From: CAVSWN01 sp963770995
Lineage (GTDB): Bacteria; Acidobacteriota; Vicinamibacteria; Vicinamibacterales; CAVVIG01
DNA: 64,000 nt
Assembly: GCA_963770995.1 (NCBI GenBank)
Contig: CAVYRS010000001.1
Coordinates: 124,001-188,000, forward strand
Direction: 5' to 3'
Shown: piece after piece, positions 1 to 10,121 of the stretch
Layout: each line of letters opens with the position of its first letter
Position numbering within the stretch: the first letter of the stretch is position 1
The notes under the pieces: model-generated
Told to the model about the DNA's origin: nothing
Database searches by the model: none
Seen by the model: the letters and a program-made list of their open reading frames with translations, nothing else
Program-made: the position numbers and the translations under genes

Positions 1-19
1 GTGAAGGGGTGAAGCTGGT

Positions 20-165
20 CCATCCTAGGAACCCGCCCGAGTACTGACGAGACGGGCTCCTAGTAGGCGCGCTCCGCGCGCGTATCGGTTCGACATCAAT
101 GGTGATCGTGCCGGCGAAGCCGGCCTGCTAGGAGCGTGTTCCGGTTCTCAGACACGCTCCTAGTA
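20..165. repeat. Two CTAGGAGC-type inverted repeats before ppx/gppA
   Basis: Two hairpins are visible. Positions 25-35 pair with 53-63 (CTAGGAACCCG against CGGGCTCCTAG, one mismatch). Positions 128-139 pair perfectly with 152-163 (CTAGGAGCGTGT against ACACGCTCCTAG, 12-nt loop). Both use the same CTAGGAGC word, which suggests one palindromic repeat family rather than a unique terminator. No T-run follows. A TATAGT box (164-169) overlaps the end of the second hairpin, nine bases before the ATG at 179, so the hairpin could influence promoter use. Confidence 0.6.
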
Positions 166-178
166 TAGTGGGGCGTTC

Positions 179-1693
179 ATGCCGTCGGGCCGCACGCCTC
201 CCTACGCGTTCCCTGTTGCAGTCATCGACATCGGCTCGAACTCCGGCCGCGTCGTGGTCCTCGAACGGGACAAGGCCGGACACTTGCGCCTCCTGACCGG
301 ATCGCGGGCGCCGCTCCGATTGGTCCGCGATGTCGACGAGCAGGAGAACCTCAGCGAAACGTCGATGGCGCGCACGATGGACGCCATCCGGGACTTCCAT
401 GCCATCGCGGCCGGCGCTGGCGCGAAGCGCATTGTCGCCGTCGCCACGGCGGCGATGAGAGATGCGCGAAACGGGAGCCTCTTTCTGGATCGGATCCGCC
501 GCGAGCTTCGGATACGCGTCGAGATCATCGACGGACAGCAGGAAGCGCGATACGGCTTTGCCGGCGCCGTGCGCGGGCTGCCGGTGGCGAACGGAATGCT
601 GTTCGATATGGGCGGCGGCAGCATGCAGGTCTCACACTTCAGCCAACGGCGGCTGGATCGCGTGGCCAGCATGCCGCTCGGTGCGCTCCGCTTGAGCGAG
701 CAGTTCCTCGAGACCGATCCGCCCCGGTCGAAGGAAATTCGTCGTCTGCGCAAGCACGTTTCGAAGCACCTGGCCAAAGCCAGGGTGGGCTCGCTGGGTC
801 GTGGTGAGCATCTGATCGGAACCGGCGGGACGCTTCGCAACCTCGCCAAGATCGACCGCAACGCGCGCGACTACCCGATCAGCCGGCTCCACGGCTACGT
901 GCTCTCCCTGAATCGACTGCACGACATCGTCGGGCAGATCGTGGCGATGCGCCAGAAAAACCGGGACGAGATCTCCGGCCTGAGCGCCGAGCGCGCAGAC
1001 TCCATCGTCGGCGGCGCGATCGGGATTGAAACGTTCATGGAATTCGTCGGCGCCAAGGACATCGTCGTGTCCGGACAGGGGGTCCGTGAAGGCCTCGCGC
1101 TCCATCTGCTGAAGATGGAAGTCACCGCCACGAAAACCGTCAAGGAGGCGTCGCTGTCGTCGCTCGTGTCGCGGTTCGATGGCTGGAATCCGGATACGGC
1201 GGCCCGCCGCCGCACCGTAGCGGCGGCGCTGCTCCGCGCGCTCGAGACGAAACCGGACCCCAGGATCGCGGAAGCCCTCGACCATGGCGCCCGCGTGCTG
1301 GACATCGGACGCAGCCTCGATTTCGTCCAGCGTCATGAGCTCGTGGCGGAAATCCTCCTGGCAACGGAGCTCACGGGGTTTACGCATGAAGAGCTCGCGT
1401 TCGTCTCGGCGCTGGTGCGCCGGGCCGGCGATCGGCACGCGAGCGCGAAGGGCTTCGAGCCGCTCATCACCGCCGCCGACCGCGCCCGCCTCGATCGCGC
1501 AGCCGTCATCCTCGCGCTGGCGGACGAAATCGAGGCGCGCTGTCCCCGTGGACGGCCAATCGCCGTCCGGTGCGAGGTCGGCCGCACCGTGAAGCTGTCA
1601 GTGCCGCTTCTCCTGTCGTGGCGGGTCAAAGACCTGGGGCAGCGGTTCGAACGAGGCTTTGGCAAGCCGCTGATCGTCAAGACCGGTGGATAG
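179..1693 (+). CDS. Ppx/GppA family phosphatase
   Basis: 504 aa. This is an exopolyphosphatase / guanosine pentaphosphate phosphohydrolase family member of the ASKHA fold, expected to act on polyphosphate or pppGpp in the cytoplasm. The first phosphate-binding motif is near residues 15-25 (AVIDIGSNSGR). The glycine-rich DMGGGSMQVS segment is near residue 145, and a conserved RADSIVGGA segment follows around residue 275. The C-terminal ~180 residues are helical and consistent with the HD-like domain of long Ppx proteins. The length fits the two-domain form (about 500 aa). A TATAGT box is only nine bases upstream of the ATG, so the mRNA may be nearly leaderless. Whether polyphosphate or pppGpp is preferred cannot be told from the sequence. 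Confidence 0.9.
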   Translation: MPSGRTPPYAFPVAVIDIGSNSGRVVVLERDKAGHLRLLTGSRAPLRLVRDVDEQENLSETSMARTMDAIRDFHAIAAGAGAKRIVAVATAAMRDARNGSLFLDRIRRELRIRVEIIDGQQEARYGFAGAVRGLPVANGMLFDMGGGSMQVSHFSQRRLDRVASMPLGALRLSEQFLETDPPRSKEIRRLRKHVSKHLAKARVGSLGRGEHLIGTGGTLRNLAKIDRNARDYPISRLHGYVLSLNRLHDIVGQIVAMRQKNRDEISGLSAERADSIVGGAIGIETFMEFVGAKDIVVSGQGVREGLALHLLKMEVTATKTVKEASLSSLVSRFDGWNPDTAARRRTVAAALLRALETKPDPRIAEALDHGARVLDIGRSLDFVQRHELVAEILLATELTGFTHEELAFVSALVRRAGDRHASAKGFEPLITAADRARLDRAAVILALADEIEARCPRGRPIAVRCEVGRTVKLSVPLLLSWRVKDLGQRFERGFGKPLIVKTGG

Positions 1694-1708
1694 GACAGGC
1701 GGCGGCGC

Positions 1709-3841
1709 GTGAGCCCCAGGAACTTCACCCTCCTCGCCATGATCACCGCGGGCTTCATGCTCGCGCATCAGGTCGCGTCGAAGGCCTTCCGCGACGCGGC
1801 GTTTCTGACGGTCTGGCCGACCTCGACGCTGCCGCTCATGGTCATCACCGCGGCCATCATCGTGGTCGCGACCGTCCCGCTGTTCGCCCGGCTGCTCAAC
1901 CGCTTCGGCCCGCGGTTCGTCGTGTCCGCGGGATTCGTGTTCAGCGCGACCGGGCACCTGGTCGAGTATCAGCTCACGAGCGGACGCCCCTGGGTGGCGG
2001 TCCTCATCTATCTGCACGTGGCCGGGCTGGGTGCGCTCCTGCTCTCGGGCTACTGGTCGCTCGTCAGCGAGCGGTTCGAGCCACGCGGCGCCCGCGCAAG
2101 CTTTGGACGCATTGCGGCGGCGGGCACCTTCGGTGGCGCTCTGGGCGGACTCGCGGCCGAACGGATTGGCATGGATATGAACGCCAATTCCGTGTTGCTG
2201 CTGCTGGCGATCCTGCACATCGTGTGCGCGGGAGGCACGCTCCTGCTGGGACGGGCACCCATTCTGCTGCCGGCGACCGACGCGGTGCCGTCGGATCGCG
2301 TATTCGCGTTCAAGTCGCTCCACGAGTCGCCGCATCTCCGCACGATCGCGCTGATGGTGCTGCTCACGACTGCCGCGGCCGGCGTGCTCGACTTCCTGCT
2401 GAAGTGGCACGTCACGCAGGTGATGGACACGGGGCCGTATCTGCTGCGCTTCTTCGCCATCTTCTACACCGTCACGCAGATCGTCACGTTCGTCGCGCAG
2501 GCCGCGACCAGCCACTCCATTCAGCAATTCGGCATCGGCAAAACGATCTCCACGCTGCCGGCCGGCGTCGCGCTCACGAGCGCCATCGCGCTGCTGTTCC
2601 CGGTGTGGCCGGTGATTGCGGCGGTGCGCGGCATCGAGTCGGTGCTGCGGGGCTCGCTGTTCCGGAGCGGGTACGAGCTGCTGTTCGTGCCGATGGACGT
2701 CGCCGAGCGGCGGCACATGAAGACGTTCCTCGACGTCACCTGCGACCGCGCCGGCGAAGCGCTTGGCGCGATCATCGTCCAGCTGCTGCTGCTGACGAGC
2801 CTCGCGTTCTTCGGCGGCGAGCTGCTTGCGGTCGTCATCGTGCTGTCAACGACCGCGTTGGGGCTCGGACGCCGGCTCGACCGTTTGTATCTCGACGTCG
2901 TCATGCAGCAATTGGTGAAACACGGCGACGCGACGCCGGTGATAGTCGGCTCCGAAGCCGGATGGACGGTGGTCGAGCCGTCGCCGCTCGTGATCACCGA
3001 GCTCAGGGCCGCGAAGCCGGCTGCCGCCGCGCCGACCCGCCGCGACGATCCGCGGCTGCGGATCCTGCACGATCTGTGGTCCGGCGACCGGCGGACCGTC
3101 GAGGCGGCGCTCGACCGACTCACGGATCCGGAGCGGATCCATGTGGCTCAGGTGATCGAGCTCCTGGCGTGGGACGATCTGGTCGCGAGCGCACGCCGCG
3201 TGCTCGAGCGCGCGGCGCCGGCGCACGTCGGCCTCCTGATCGACGTGCTGCTCGACGCGAACACGGACTTCGCGGTTCGCCGGCGCGTACCGCGAGTGCT
3301 GTCCACGGTGGAGTCCGACCGAGTGCTCGACGGCCTCGTCCGCGGGCTCGACGATACGCGGTTCGAGGTGCGCTATCAGTGCGGGCGCGCGATCGATCGG
3401 ATTCTGGTGAGGAATCAGAACCTCGCCGTCGACGCGGCGCGCATGATGAGCGTCGTCGAGCGCGAGCTCTCCGTTCCACAGCAGATCTGGCAGGGACACC
3501 GGCTGATCGATCAGCCCGAAAGCGACGAGCCCACGGGACTCGGCGAGACGTCCGATCTCAGCCAGCGGAATCTCGAGCACGTGTTCTCGCTGCTGGCGGC
3601 CGTGCTGCCGCGCGAGCCGCTGCACGTCGCGCTGCGCGGCATCAGCTCGCCCAATCCCGGTCTGCGGGGTCTGGCCCTCGAGTATCTGGAAAGCGTGCTG
3701 CCGGCGGCGATTCTGTCGAAGCTCTGGCAGGTCGTGGACGCGACGCCTCGGGAACGGCCGACGCGCACGACGCCGGAGCGCGCGCTCGAGGAACTGCGCG
3801 CTTCGGCCGAGCTGCCGGCCGTGAAGACAACCAGCGACTAG
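1709..3841 (+). CDS. TLC/Npt-like membrane transporter with C-terminal HEAT-like domain
   Basis: 710 aa from a GTG start. The first ~400 residues contain about a dozen hydrophobic segments. The remaining ~290 residues are soluble and helical, with HEAT-like repetition (for example RVLSTVESDRVLDGLVRGL). A segment near residue 330 (MDVAERRHMKTFLDVTCDRA) aligns by eye with the conserved PTSREAKYKAKAAIDTFF region of the convergent neighbour at 3863-5284, which suggests both belong to the ATP/ADP-translocase-like (TLC/Npt) superfamily. It starts 15 bases after the phosphatase gene and is probably co-transcribed. The substrate is unknown; nucleotide transport is family inference only. A general MFS protein is the alternative. 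Confidence 0.6.
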   Translation: MSPRNFTLLAMITAGFMLAHQVASKAFRDAAFLTVWPTSTLPLMVITAAIIVVATVPLFARLLNRFGPRFVVSAGFVFSATGHLVEYQLTSGRPWVAVLIYLHVAGLGALLLSGYWSLVSERFEPRGARASFGRIAAAGTFGGALGGLAAERIGMDMNANSVLLLLAILHIVCAGGTLLLGRAPILLPATDAVPSDRVFAFKSLHESPHLRTIALMVLLTTAAAGVLDFLLKWHVTQVMDTGPYLLRFFAIFYTVTQIVTFVAQAATSHSIQQFGIGKTISTLPAGVALTSAIALLFPVWPVIAAVRGIESVLRGSLFRSGYELLFVPMDVAERRHMKTFLDVTCDRAGEALGAIIVQLLLLTSLAFFGGELLAVVIVLSTTALGLGRRLDRLYLDVVMQQLVKHGDATPVIVGSEAGWTVVEPSPLVITELRAAKPAAAAPTRRDDPRLRILHDLWSGDRRTVEAALDRLTDPERIHVAQVIELLAWDDLVASARRVLERAAPAHVGLLIDVLLDANTDFAVRRRVPRVLSTVESDRVLDGLVRGLDDTRFEVRYQCGRAIDRILVRNQNLAVDAARMMSVVERELSVPQQIWQGHRLIDQPESDEPTGLGETSDLSQRNLEHVFSLLAAVLPREPLHVALRGISSPNPGLRGLALEYLESVLPAAILSKLWQVVDATPRERPTRTTPERALEELRASAELPAVKTTSD

Positions 3842-3862
3842 ATCTGTTGTAGGTCCGCCGCT

Positions 3863-5284
3863 CTACACCGTTTTGCGCCGGTGCTCTCTCGAGATTTGGC
3901 CGGCTACCCACAACCAGACGGCCGTCAGCACGACGTTGATCGCCGCGAAGACCGGCACCGCGAGGCCGAGGATCTGGCCCAGCGCGACAAAGCCAGCCGA
4001 CACGACGTCGCCCGCTCGCGTGAAGAACGTATCGATGGCGGCCTTCGCCTTGTACTTGGCTTCGCGCGAGGTCGGCAGGAACAGGGCCTGACGCAGCGTG
4101 TTCTGGATCGAGTAGTCGGTGCTGTTCTCGAGGATCTTGCCGATGCGAACGACGGCAAGGATCGGCGCGACCGCGATGATTGAGTAGTTGATCAATGCCA
4201 GCACCGGCAGCACGAACAGCGCTCCGCGCACGCCGACGTGAACCGAATGACTCGCGACGTGACGAACAGCTGGAGCAGAAACCCCACGAGGTTCACGGTG
4301 GCGATGATCGAGCCTGAGAACGCGGTCGATGAACTGACGGCTGGCAGCCACGCTGTCGGGCGCCGTGCCGAACCGGCTCGCGGCCTCCGCAACGATGAGT
4401 TTGTTGAGCACGTAGCCGCCGGTCGTGTTGACGACGTTCAGCAGGACGATCAGGACCGCGATCCAGAAGAGGTAGCGATCCTTCCAGATCAGTTCGAAGC
4501 CGCCTTCCGGTCCCGAGCGGCTCGCGATCGAGCGCAACCTCCGGCTCGGGCCCGTGCCGTCTCGCGGCGGTTGACGACGAGCGTGACGAAGAGCGCGATC
4601 ATCAGCACGCCGGCACCGAGCAGCATCAGCGTGTACGGCGTGTAGTTCAGGCCGGTGACGAGCGGTGCGACAGCGGCAGCGCCGACCCAGGCGCCGAGCG
4701 ACTGTCCGACGCCGATCAGCGGAAACAGCCGGCGCCCCTGCGCCTTCCGTGTAGAGGTCGTTCGCAAATGCCCAGAACTGCGACACGATGAAGACGTTGA
4801 TGATGCCCGAGCCAGATGTAGAACGCCACGCCTTCGCGGGCCCCCGTCTGCCCCGCGACGTAGAAGAGCGATGAGGTTCGACGCGAAGAACGGCATCATG
4901 ATCGCGATCAGCCGTGCTCTCCGCACCCGCGATGCCGAGCCAACCATAGAGCGGGACGACGCCGATCAGCAGCAGCGCCTGCGCGGCGGCGGAATACGAG
5001 GCGACCTCCGCACCGCCCTCCGTCAGGATGAGCCCGTCCCGGCGGGCTTCATCAGCGAATAGCCCGCCAGCAGCAGGAAGATGTTCAAAGTCAGCAGCAG
5101 GGCGCCGACGCCCTCGCCGGCGCGCACGTCGGCAAACAACGACAGGAAGCCGCTCGAGCAGGCTCTTCGGACGCTCGCCGAGCGTCTTGAAGAACGGAAG
5201 CGACTGGTGCGAGCGCAGTTCCGGATGCGTGATCAGCGTGCGCGGCTCGGACGAGCTCAAAGTGCGGCTGTCGGACGTGTTCAT
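3863..5284 (-). pseudogene. Npt1/Npt2-like (TLC) nucleotide transporter, frame-disrupted
   Basis: Conserved transporter segments occur in all three minus-strand frames. One frame carries NALTQ-type C-terminal helices and ALFLPTSREAKYKAKAAID (about 4000-4110). Another carries AFSGSIIATVNLVGFLLQLF (about 4265-4340). A third carries LFPLIGVGQSLGAWVGAAA (about 4660-4730). At least five single-base indels would be needed to restore one protein of roughly 470 aa with twelve hydrophobic helices. The family exchanges ATP/ADP or related nucleotides in intracellular bacteria; in free-living bacteria the substrate is unknown. The start at 5284 is six bases from the stop of the upstream kinase, so the two probably form an operon. 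Sequencing error and real decay are both possible; similar indels occur in many intact-looking families here. Confidence 0.6.
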
Positions 5285-5290
5285 GGGCGG

Positions 5291-6908
5291 CTATACCTTC
5301 TGGACGACGGGCGGCGTGCGCATCGGCGTTTGCGCGAACGACCGCAGCGACGACGTCTGCGGCAGATGGTGCTGCCACCAGTTGGCGGCGTCGCGCTCGG
5401 TCCACTCCGGCGCGCCGCAGTTCATCAGCCGCTCGTCGAGGTCACTCGCGCTCGACGGGACGGTCTGCCGGGTTCTTCTCGAGGCATTGCAGGATGATGC
5501 GCTCGAGATCCGGCGGGAATCGGCAGCTCCGTGCGCTGCGACGGCGGATCCGGCGGCGGCCTGCACATGCTTGAGCGCCATGCTCATCGGATTCGAGTCG
5601 GGAAACACGAGCGTGCCGGTGAGCAGCACGTAGCCGACGCAGCCGAGCGCGTAGAGGTCGGCTCGCGCGTCCACGTCCGGCTGCCCAGCGCCACTTCCGG
5701 CGCCATGTAGCCGGGCGTGCCGGCGGTGACGCCCTCGACGGTCAGGTGCGACGCTTCGTCGCGCGCCAGACGACTTCGCGAGACCGAAGTCGAGCACCTT
5801 GACGAAGTCATGCTCCTGCGCCACCTTGCAGATCATGACGTTCGACGGCTTCAGGTCGCGGTGCACCAGATCTCTGCTCGTGCGCTTCCTCGAGCGAGCT
5901 GCAGATCTGACGGAGGATGCAGACGACGCGTGACGCCGGCTGCGGACCGAAGGTCGTCGACCAGCGTCTGCAGGCTGATGCCGTCGAGCAGCTCCATCAC
6001 GTAGTAGAAGCGCCCGTCCTGCGCGGTGCCGAAATCGTAGAGGTATACCGTGTGCGGCGACTGCAGCCCGGCAATCACGTTGGCCTCGCGGCGGAACCGC
6101 TTGATGACCATGTCGGCCTGCCTGGCCGACGCCGTGTCATCGGCTTCACGAGCTTGATCGCGGCGGCGCGGGCCAGCATCTGGTGACTCGCCTTCCACAC
6201 TTCGCCCATCCCGCCTTCGCCGATCGGCGACACGAGCGTGTAGCTGCCCGAGTTCCTGCGCGGTTTGCGCCTCGACAGGCCGTGCCGTAGGTGGCGCGTC
6301 CGACGACGTACGCGAGCAAGGCCAGCAGATAGTTGATTCGCCGGCCACATGACGGTCTGGCGCCACGACGCGGTGACGAAATCCAGTCGAGCGGAATTGA
6401 TGATGTATGCGAGCGGCCAGGTCGTGGCCGCGACGAGACGCGACGACGAGCGTCACGATCGGGCGGTTCGGGATCAACGCGCCGACGAACGACGATCCAG
6501 GGGCCGAGCGCCGACAGGCCCAGCAGCGGAACGCGCGGGATCGAACGGTCTCGTCGTTTCGATCATCGAAATCGAGAATCGCCACGACGATCTCGAACAC
6601 CATGCCGAGACGGAGCATCGTGAGCGCCGGGACGATGCGGTAGCTGTTGCAGCGCGACGAGCGCCGGCCGCCATCAGCACGGACGCCAGCGTCGCGAGCC
6701 GATTGATCGGGTCGTCGAGGATCGCCGCGAGCTGCGGCTGGGCGAGGCGCTGAAACACCTGGACGATGACCACGACGCCGGCGAGGAACACGGCGAGGAT
6801 CGAGAGCCGGGCCGCTGCGTCCTCGATTAGCTTCGGGGGAAGTCCCGTGCGCCCCGGCGCGCCCGCACCGGAGAGCGGGGTCGCGTCGACAGGCATGTGG
6901 GTGAGCAT
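5291..6908 (-). pseudogene. Membrane-anchored Ser/Thr protein kinase, frame-disrupted
   Basis: Kinase motifs are spread over several frames. A glycine loop (LVSPIGEGGMGEVWKAS) lies near 6200-6240. FRREANVIAGLQSPHTVYLY and YYVMELLDGISLQTL lie near 5980-6105. The catalytic loop HRDLKPSNVM and the DFGLAKS motif lie near 5780-5865. Upstream is an N-terminal region with several hydrophobic helices (LSILAVFLAGVVVIVQVF near 6790-6840). The order is therefore membrane sensor first, kinase last, which is the reverse of the usual bacterial PASTA arrangement. About five indels break the gene; intact it would encode roughly 540 aa. It sits directly upstream of the Npt-like transporter, so the kinase may respond to the same signal. 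That link is inference. Confidence 0.7.
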
Positions 6909-6942
6909 CCGGGTCGATCATACGCATAAAATTACAGATACG

Positions 6943-8188
6943 ATGCTCCACGTTTCCCGGATGGCGCGTTTCCTGCGATTCTCCGTGTTCTGGTCGGCCA
7001 TGGCATTCGCCATGCCGGCGCTTGCCCAGGCTCCCGACGAACCGCAGACCCGCAGCCGAGGCGCTGCAGCGCGAGCGGGAGGAAAAAGAGCGCGCCACCA
7101 AGCCGTACGAGCCCAACGGCCTCGAACGTGCGATGCACCTCGGCGAAGCACGCATCCTTCCGCTGCTCCAGCGCGACGGGGTGTACGCCAAGCTTGGGAG
7201 CCTGACCACCGGCAGCGGCTTCGCCTACGGCGCGGGCTTCCGCGATCGATCGCTCGTGAAGGGGCGCGGCAGTCTCGATCTGTGGGCCGCAGCCTCGCTC
7301 AAGAAGTACTGGGCCCTCGAGGCCCGTGCCCGCTATCCGCTGATCGACGGCTATCGTGTCGCCGTCGAAGGCTACGCGCGCATGTCCAGCTACCCCGAAG
7401 AAGAGTTCTTCGGCCTCGGGCCGGATTCGCGCCGCGTCGATCAGGCGCTGTACGACCTGCACGGGCCGCAGGCCGGCGGACAACTCGCCGTGCAGGCGAC
7501 TCACATGCTCTCGTTTGGCGACCGGCGTCGAATATCTCCGCCCGAGCGTGAGCGACGTGGCAGAGCAACAGACTCCCCTCCATCGAGAAAGTCTTCAACC
7601 TGAGCACGGCGCCAGGCCTGGGGCGGGATCTCCAGTACGTGCGGTCGCAGGCGAACGCCACGTTCGACTACCGGCAGCCGCTCAACGCGCGCAGAGGCGG
7701 CTGGTACCGGTTCGATTTCAGCCGCTACGACGACCGCGAAGGCAACGCCACCAACTTTACGCGCGCGGACCTCGAGCTGCGGCAGTACGCGAGCTTTCTC
7801 GCGGAGCGGCGCGTGCTCGCCGGCCGCATCCGGGTCTCGACCACGGATGCCGACCAGGAGGGCATGATCCCGTTCTTCCTGCTGCCGTTTCTCGGCGGCA
7901 ACGACACGCTGCGCGGCTTCCGCGCCTACCGCTTTCGCGGGCCGAACTCGATCCTCCTCCAGGGGGAATATCGCTGGGAGATCTGGTCCGGCCTCGAGGC
8001 CGCCTTTTTCTACGATGCCGGCAAGGTGACGCAGAACCGCGACGACCTGAATTTCAAGATCGCTCGAGCGTGACTACGGCTTCGGCTTTCGCTTCAACAC
8101 GGACAACGGCGTCATCATGCGAGTTGACGCGGCCTTCGGCAGCCGCGATGGGAAACATCTTCATGTGGTCTTTGGCGGCATTTTCTAG
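6943..8188 (+). pseudogene. Omp85/BamA-like outer-membrane beta-barrel protein, frame-disrupted
   Basis: The protein begins with a cleavable signal peptide (FSVFWSAMAFAMPALAQA). It continues in a second frame from about 7050 (ALQREREEKERATKPYEPNG, then alternating barrel-strand patterns) and in a third frame from about 7640 to 8070. The last strand, ending HVVFGGIF, stops at 8188. The segment FLLPFLGGNDTLRGFRAYRF is the LRGF/Y motif typical of Omp85 and surface-antigen (D15) barrels. Restored length is about 410 aa with no obvious POTRA domains, so this resembles a short outer-membrane assembly or translocation barrel rather than BamA itself. Three indels (about 7050, 7520-7640, 8065) interrupt it. 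Confidence 0.7.
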
Positions 8189-8197
8189 ACGCGTCTT

Positions 8198-8335
8198 CCG
8201 CTCGTGGTGAGCTTGTCGAACCACGAGCACGGCGGCTCGTCCTTCCGCCTTCGCCAAGGCTATGGCGGACCGCCGAAGCGCGAAGTGCGGAGGCTGGTCG
8301 ACAGGCTCAGGACGAGCGCTGTTCTGGTGGTGGCG
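8198..8335. repeat. Palindromic repeat cluster (CTTGTCGAAC and CTTCCGCCTTCGCC types)
   Basis: Two dispersed repeat words sit side by side. One is an inverted repeat GCTCGTGGTGAGCTTGTCG ... CCACGAGC with a second GTCGACAGGCTCAGGACGAGC copy. The other is CTTCCGCCTTCGCCAAGGC followed by TATGGCGGACCGCCGAAG. Related copies occur at 38088-38220 and 54693-54760 (first type) and at 21926-21958 (second type). The cluster overlaps the only usable 5' end of the next gene, so part of that protein's leader appears to be repeat-derived. Confidence 0.75.
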
Positions 8336-9976
8336 GCGGCTGTCGCCGCACGACCGTGCTGGTCACGACCGCTCAGCCCCGCTTTTATCCCCGACGATCC
8401 GATCTGGACAGACGACGACAGGACGCTGGATGCGTCGAAGGCTCGCGCCGTCGAGGACTCGAACGGCTACGACTTCGTCGTCGAACACGTTCGTGCAACC
8501 AGGCGAGCAGCGCGACGTCCGGGCGCTCAACGTGAACACGGTCGACGAGGTGCCCGATTCGAGCTGGTTCACGAATCGCATCGGGCGTCGCGAGCTTTCG
8601 CTCGACGAGATCGTGCGCGGTCCCGACTCGCTTGCCGTCGATCTCGCTCGACGGCTGGGTCGTGTCCGCGCGGCAAGTCGACCGGCGTCCAGCCCGGGTT
8701 CCGCATGAAGGATCCCAAGGACCCGGCCGGCCAGCTCTATCAGATCGAATTCGATCCGCCGTCGAATCCGGAGATGGCGACCGGCGCCGAGATCATCGGC
8801 ACGGCCTTCTACTACGCCTTCGGCTATCACACCGTCGAGGTTTACCTGGCGGAGCTGGATCCGGCGAAGATCAGGATCGCGCTGAAGGCGCGAAGGTCGT
8901 TCGATCCGCTGATCGGCGAGAAACGCGCGCTGACCCGACTCGATCTCGACAAGGTCTACAGTCGCGGCGCGCGGCAGCCCGAACGGAAAATTACCGTGTG
9001 CTCGCGAGCCGGTTCGCCGACCGGGAAGCCGCTGGGCAACTTCCGCTATTACGGCACCCGTCCCGACGATCCGAACGACATCGTCGCGCACGAGCACCGG
9101 CGGGAGCTGCGCGGCGCGCGCGTGTTCGGCGCCTGGCTGAACCACGACGACTCGCGCGGCGTGAACAGCCTGGACTTTCTGACCACCGAAGGCAGCCGCA
9201 AGTACGTCAAGCACTACATGTTCGATTTCGGATCGATCATGGGCAGCGGCACCGTGTTCGCCCAGCGGCACCGCGCCGGCAACGAGTACATCCTCGAGTG
9301 GAGTCCCGGGTGGAGGACGCTCGCGACGCTCGGGCTGTACACGCAGACCGTGGCTCCACTATCGACTATCCCGACGTGCCCTCCGTCCGTCGGCCGATTC
9401 GAAGGCGACTATTTCGATGCGGCGCAGTGGAAGCCCGAGTACCCGAATCCCGCCTTTGCCAACATGCGCGCCGACGATGCGTTCTGGGCGGCGCGGATCG
9501 TGTCGCGGTTCAGCGACCAGGCGATCCGCGCGATTGTCGAGAAGGCGCGGTACACGGACGCGCGCGCGACGGAGTACATCACCGCGACGCTGATCAAGCG
9601 CCGCGACAAGGTGCTGAGCACCTGGCTGGCCGGCGTCAACCCGATCGCGGATATCGCGATGAGCGACAGCGGTGAGCTCACGTTCGTCAACGCCGCCGTC
9701 GACGCGGGCGTGGCGAAGCCCGCGAGTGGCTATCGCGCCGCGTGGTCCACGTTCGATAACGTCACGCGCGAGTCGAAGCCCATCGGCGAGACATCGGGTT
9801 CGATGACGCGGCTGTCCGCGCCGCCCGGTCTGCCGTCGGCGGCCGGGACGTATCTTCGGATAGAGGTCGCGGCCATGGACGGACCGCATCCGTCATGGAC
9901 GGAGCCAGTGCACGCGTACTTCTCGCGGACGGGTTCGACCTGGAAATTAGTTGGACTCGAGCGGATACCAGATTAG
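8204..9976 (+). CDS. Conserved protein of unknown function following the Omp85-like gene
   Basis: About 590 aa. The N-terminal ~40 residues are encoded by a repeat and are followed by a signal-like helix (SAVLVVAAAVAARP). A short stretch between about 8485 and 8650 reads correctly only in another frame (NVNTVDEVPDSSWFTNRIG), so two compensating indels are likely; a second such patch lies near 9345-9395. Recognisable blocks include GFRMKDPKDPAGQLYQIEFD, ATGAEIIGTAFYYAFGYHTV and HYMFDFGSIMGSGT. I do not recognise a named domain; the blocks loosely recall atypical kinase-like proteins but no catalytic set can be assigned. The association with the outer-membrane protein just upstream suggests an envelope role. 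Confidence 0.6.
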   Translation: MVSLSNHEHGGSSFRLRQGYGGPPKREVRRLVDRLRTSAVLVVAAAVAARPCWSRPLSPAFIPDDPIWTDDDRTLDASKARAVEDSNGYDFVVEHVRATRRAARRPGAQREHGRRGARFELVHESHRASRAFARRDRARSRLACRRSRSTAGSCPRGKSTGVQPGFRMKDPKDPAGQLYQIEFDPPSNPEMATGAEIIGTAFYYAFGYHTVEVYLAELDPAKIRIALKARRSFDPLIGEKRALTRLDLDKVYSRGARQPERKITVCSRAGSPTGKPLGNFRYYGTRPDDPNDIVAHEHRRELRGARVFGAWLNHDDSRGVNSLDFLTTEGSRKYVKHYMFDFGSIMGSGTVFAQRHRAGNEYILEWSPGWRTLATLGLYTQTVAPLSTIPTCPPSVGRFEGDYFDAAQWKPEYPNPAFANMRADDAFWAARIVSRFSDQAIRAIVEKARYTDARATEYITATLIKRRDKVLSTWLAGVNPIADIAMSDSGELTFVNAAVDAGVAKPASGYRAAWSTFDNVTRESKPIGETSGSMTRLSAPPGLPSAAGTYLRIEVAAMDGPHPSWTEPVHAYFSRTGSTWKLVGLERIPD

Positions 9977-10121
9977 AAGGCGTTCTAGACGCGATCGCTG
10001 CGTGGCTGAGCTTGATCGCCGGTGTGGACTCACCGGGAGAGATGGCGCAATCTGCCTTACACTCTCCGGGTCACAGACAGCAACGGTCCGGTTCCGAGCC
10101 GTCTGGAAAGGGAGGTGGCAG

